From positions 1-8,320 of the forward strand of contig JALOTI010000064.1 in assembly GCA_025457985.1 (NCBI GenBank): a stretch of DNA of 8,320 nt, in the 5' to 3' direction. The notes beneath the pieces are model-generated. The model was not told where the DNA came from. It was given only the letters and a program-made list of their open reading frames with translations, and ran no database searches. This document shows, one piece after another, positions 6,183-8,320 of this stretch. The DNA is from Leptospira sp. Lineage in GTDB: Bacteria; Spirochaetota; Leptospiria; Leptospirales; Leptospiraceae. The position numbers and the translations under genes are program-made. How positions within the stretch are numbered: position 1 is the stretch's first letter; every line of letters starts with the position of its first letter.

Positions 6183-6706
6183 ACTTTCATTTCGAAAGTA
6201 AAGATAAGTCTCACTCCGTGACTGTAAACGGACAGTACGTCCGCGTCACTCTTGGTATTCGTATCGAAGAATTTGATATTAGCGCAGTATTCAAAGAACC
6301 CACCGAAGAAGTAAAAAAAACGGATTCTTTTTCAAAACCTCGTACATTTCATTTGAATGACGGAAATATTTTGACTGTTTTTCAAGTTCGCAATGAAATT
6401 TTTTTGCATTCCAAAGGCGAGACCTGGTCTCGTAAGCTCCATGAGAAAGATTTTTCCATAGGTGGTGACAATTCGCCCGAAATCAAAAGTCCTATGCCAG
6501 GGAAAGTTGTTCAGGTGATCTGCGAGGTTGGAAAAGAATACAAAAAAGGGGAAGGACTTATGGTCCTAGAAGCGATGAAGATGGAAAATCTCATCAAATC
6601 TCCTTACGCCTCACGTGTGGTCGAATGTAAAAAAGTTGTTGGGGAAATTGTTGGCCAAGATGAGGTTCTGCTTGTTTTGGAAAGAATTGAACCAGAAATG
6701 ACATAA
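6179..6706 (+). CDS. Biotin carboxyl carrier subunit (biotin/lipoyl attachment protein)
   Basis: A 175-residue protein that carries covalently bound biotin between the biotin carboxylase and the acyl-CoA carboxyltransferase. The C-terminal biotinyl domain (about 100-167) has PMPG at 105-108 and EAMKMEN at 131-137. K134 is the expected biotinylated lysine. The N-terminal 90 or so residues are beta-rich (HSVTVNGQYVRVTL; FHLNDGNILTVFQV). They resemble the 'BT' linker domain of methylcrotonyl-/propionyl-CoA carboxylase alpha chains more than the Ala/Pro-rich linker of AccB. The start overlaps the stop of the preceding gene (ATGA) and has a good ribosome site. The two products sum to 655 residues, about the length of a single-chain alpha subunit. 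Stop at 6704-6706; no hairpin terminator follows, so readthrough into the next gene is possible. Confidence 0.9.
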   Translation: MNFHFESKDKSHSVTVNGQYVRVTLGIRIEEFDISAVFKEPTEEVKKTDSFSKPRTFHLNDGNILTVFQVRNEIFLHSKGETWSRKLHEKDFSIGGDNSPEIKSPMPGKVVQVICEVGKEYKKGEGLMVLEAMKMENLIKSPYASRVVECKKVVGEIVGQDEVLLVLERIEPEMT

Positions 6707-6720
6707 ATTTTTGAATTCAT

Positions 6721-6748
6721 TTGACATTTTTTCCATTTCTTAAATCAT
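6721..6748 (+). promoter_or_regulatory. Candidate promoter for the outer-membrane barrel gene
   Basis: TTGACA (6721-6726) is followed after 16 bp by AATCAT (6743-6748), a four-of-six match to the -10 consensus. Transcription would begin near 6755, which leaves a leader of about 24 bases before the ATG at 6779 and favours that ATG over the TTG at 6761. Tentative. Confidence 0.35.
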
Positions 6749-6778
6749 AAGGCAGTTTCTTTGACAAATAGGTGGAGA

Positions 6779-8266
6779 ATGTTTCCAAATACCATTAGAA
6801 GTTTAGCTCTTCTTTTTCTAATACTGTTTGTTTCGAATGTGTACGGCCAAGACCGTCCGCCTAGGACAGACCTCCCTTTTGAGATCTCTGAGAAAAAAAG
6901 ACTCAGTGAAAGGGATTATAAAAACAAAAAAGAGGGTGGCTATTTTACAGGTCTTCCTTTGATTAACTCGGATCCAAACGTAGGTATTGGATACGGTGCA
7001 CGTGTTCTCTACTTTTATAATGGAGAAAAGACGTCTCCGCTTTTTGAATACACTCCGTATCGGTATCGAGTGTTTGCTCAGTATTTTAATACAACAAGGA
7101 ATGCACCGTACCATTGGGCGAGTTTGGATGCACCTTATATTTTTGATACCAAGTGGCGACTCAGAGCAGACTTAATTTACCAAAGAAATCCCAATTCACT
7201 TTATTTTGGAATTGGGGAAAGTACAATGCAACCTCTCCAATATCTCGAGAGAAATGATCCGTCTGGACGAATTGTACGGAACGCTCCCTTTGCTGCGTAT
7301 GAAGACAATCTATCCTTCCGTCGTCCTGGAGATGTTGGAATCGGAGAAGCTCCTGTCGTAAGTGATAACAAATTCAATAGGTATGACATCGAAAGTCCAG
7401 AGTTCAGTTTGTCGGGAGAATACAGTTTCTTCGGTGGAACTGTACGAGCTGTAACAGGCGCCAGATTTTCAAAACAAGTCATTCGTACATTCGATGGTAA
7501 ATACAACGAAGCAAGATTAGGATCTCCGGACGGTCTTTTGGCTATCGGTTATCCAAATACCGAAATTGGAACACCGCAAGGAGAAACGCGTGTTACACGC
7601 GACCAAAAAGACCAAAGAATTGTCGGTTTTAATGGCGGTTATACAAATACACTTCGAGCAGGTATCGTTTATGATACCCGAGACTTTGAGCCAGATCCAA
7701 ATAGAGGACTCTTTTTGGAATACACTCATGAAAGATCTAGTAGAGCCGTTGGATCCAATTACGAATACAATAAGAATTTTGTTTCAGGTAGGATATTCTT
7801 AAGTCCTGTTACTTGGGTTACAAATCGTCCGCCAGAAATTCTGGAAAAATTGGTATTTGCTGCTAGAGGTGCCATGGTCCAAACCAATGGTGATGCACCC
7901 TTTTATGAATTCCGAAATATGTGGGGAACGGAAACCAATCAATCTGGTCTTGGTGGACGAACTACAATACGAGGTTACAAACAAGATCGTTTCGTCGGTC
8001 AAACTATGGCTTACGCGAACTTTGAAATTCGCTGGAAATTTGCATCGGCTGACATTGCGGGTCAACATTTTGACTTCCAATTGGTGCCTTTCTATGATGT
8101 GGGTCGCGTTTGGGATCGGACAGTGGATGCAAACCTTAAGGATTACAAACACTCGAGAGGTATTGGTTTGAGAATTCCTTGGAACCAGGCAACAGTAATC
8201 TATTTCGACTACGCTGTTTCAAAAGAAGACAGACAGCTATTTATCAACTTTAACCATATTTTTTAG
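6779..8266 (+). CDS. Omp85/BamA-superfamily outer-membrane beta-barrel protein lacking POTRA domains
   Basis: A 495-residue protein from ATG 6779. Residues 1-23 are a signal peptide (hydrophobic LALLFLILFV core, probable cleavage after VYG). The rest is rich in alternating aromatic and polar strands. Family marks cluster near the C-terminus: the loop motif TIRGYKQDRFVG (396-407, with RGY at 398-400), ANFEIRWKF, FYDVGRVWD, SRGIGLRIPW and a final strand ending in phenylalanine, as outer-membrane insertion requires. There is no room for periplasmic POTRA repeats: the segment before the barrel is only about 30 residues of charged linker. It is therefore closer to the surface-antigen/Omp85-like barrels than to BamA or TamA. 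Function is unknown; transport, adhesion or lipid handling are all open. The start has AGGTGGA just upstream with short spacing; an alternative TTG at 6761 would add six residues. A second secreted protein follows after 11 bp, suggesting an operon. Confidence 0.87.
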   Translation: MFPNTIRSLALLFLILFVSNVYGQDRPPRTDLPFEISEKKRLSERDYKNKKEGGYFTGLPLINSDPNVGIGYGARVLYFYNGEKTSPLFEYTPYRYRVFAQYFNTTRNAPYHWASLDAPYIFDTKWRLRADLIYQRNPNSLYFGIGESTMQPLQYLERNDPSGRIVRNAPFAAYEDNLSFRRPGDVGIGEAPVVSDNKFNRYDIESPEFSLSGEYSFFGGTVRAVTGARFSKQVIRTFDGKYNEARLGSPDGLLAIGYPNTEIGTPQGETRVTRDQKDQRIVGFNGGYTNTLRAGIVYDTRDFEPDPNRGLFLEYTHERSSRAVGSNYEYNKNFVSGRIFLSPVTWVTNRPPEILEKLVFAARGAMVQTNGDAPFYEFRNMWGTETNQSGLGGRTTIRGYKQDRFVGQTMAYANFEIRWKFASADIAGQHFDFQLVPFYDVGRVWDRTVDANLKDYKHSRGIGLRIPWNQATVIYFDYAVSKEDRQLFINFNHIF

Positions 8267-8271
8267 GAGGG
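8264..8271 (+). promoter_or_regulatory. Ribosome binding site overlapping the barrel gene stop
   Basis: The TAG stop is itself part of TAGGAGGG, a near-perfect Shine-Dalgarno placed seven bases after AGGAGG before the next ATG at 8278. The arrangement suggests coupled translation of the outer-membrane barrel and the next exported protein. Confidence 0.7.
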
Positions 8272-8277
8272 CCAAAG

Positions 8278-8320
8278 ATGAAATATATACAGAACTTAGT
8301 TGCCGCTTTCGGCTTTCTTT
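8278..8320 (+). CDS. Start of a probable exported protein (cut by the right edge)
   Basis: Only 14 codons are visible: MKYIQNLVAAFGFL. A lysine near the start followed by a hydrophobic run looks like the first part of a signal peptide. A strong ribosome site (AGGAGG) precedes the ATG, and the gap from the barrel gene is 11 bp, so co-expression is likely. Identity cannot be judged. Confidence 0.65.
   Translation, partial: MKYIQNLVAAFGFL

Noticed and set aside
6761..6778. TTG start for the outer-membrane barrel
   Set aside because: It would lie within a few bases of the predicted transcript start. ATG 6779 has AGGTGGA upstream and begins a good signal peptide. AAGG at 6749-6752 keeps the alternative possible.
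6818..8171. Minus-strand and alternate-frame open frames of 62-117 codons over the barrel gene
   Set aside because: Shadows of the barrel gene, which has clear Omp85-type motifs; no independent evidence of coding.

Overview
The window looks like spirochaete DNA, most likely Leptospira or a close relative. This is inferred, not proven. The DNA is A+T-rich (roughly 60%). The genes mix a POTRA-less Omp85-type outer-membrane barrel, a sulfatase-fold (LtaS-like) membrane protein in an evidently diderm cell, and a two-gene acyl-CoA carboxylase alpha module. No rRNA, tRNA, CRISPR array, insertion sequence or phage gene was seen.

Layout. (1) 1-2277, minus strand: a long gene cut by the left edge (at least 759 codons). 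It encodes an unusual fusion: an isochorismatase/nicotinamidase-like domain that has lost its catalytic residues, a kinase-like phosphotransferase domain with its catalytic residues intact, and a CDKN3-like dual-specificity phosphatase with an intact HCxxGxxR loop. (2) 2349-2660, plus strand: a small exported protein made of 11-residue SFPD(I/L)K(V/I)Q repeats, probably a member of the recently recognised 7_1-knot ('septoil knot') family. It is transcribed divergently from gene 1 across 71 bp and its stop overlaps that of gene 3. (3) 2657-4645, minus strand: a five-helix membrane protein with a periplasmic sulfatase-fold domain of the LtaS/MdoB kind. (4) 4740-6182 and 6179-6706, plus strand: biotin carboxylase and biotin carboxyl carrier subunits, overlapping by ATGA. 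Together they equal one MCC/PCC-type alpha chain of about 655 residues. (5) 6779-8266, plus strand: a secreted outer-membrane barrel of the Omp85/BamA superfamily. A further exported protein starts at 8278 and runs off the right edge, probably in the same operon.

Functionally, the right half is split between carboxylation of an acyl-CoA (fatty-acid or branched-chain metabolism) and envelope proteins, with no obvious shared pathway. The left half holds the most unusual content: a kinase and a phosphatase on one polypeptide with a pseudo-hydrolase domain in front, beside a knotted-protein candidate. All intergenic regions are under 100 bp, so no stretch above 300 bp lacks a gene.
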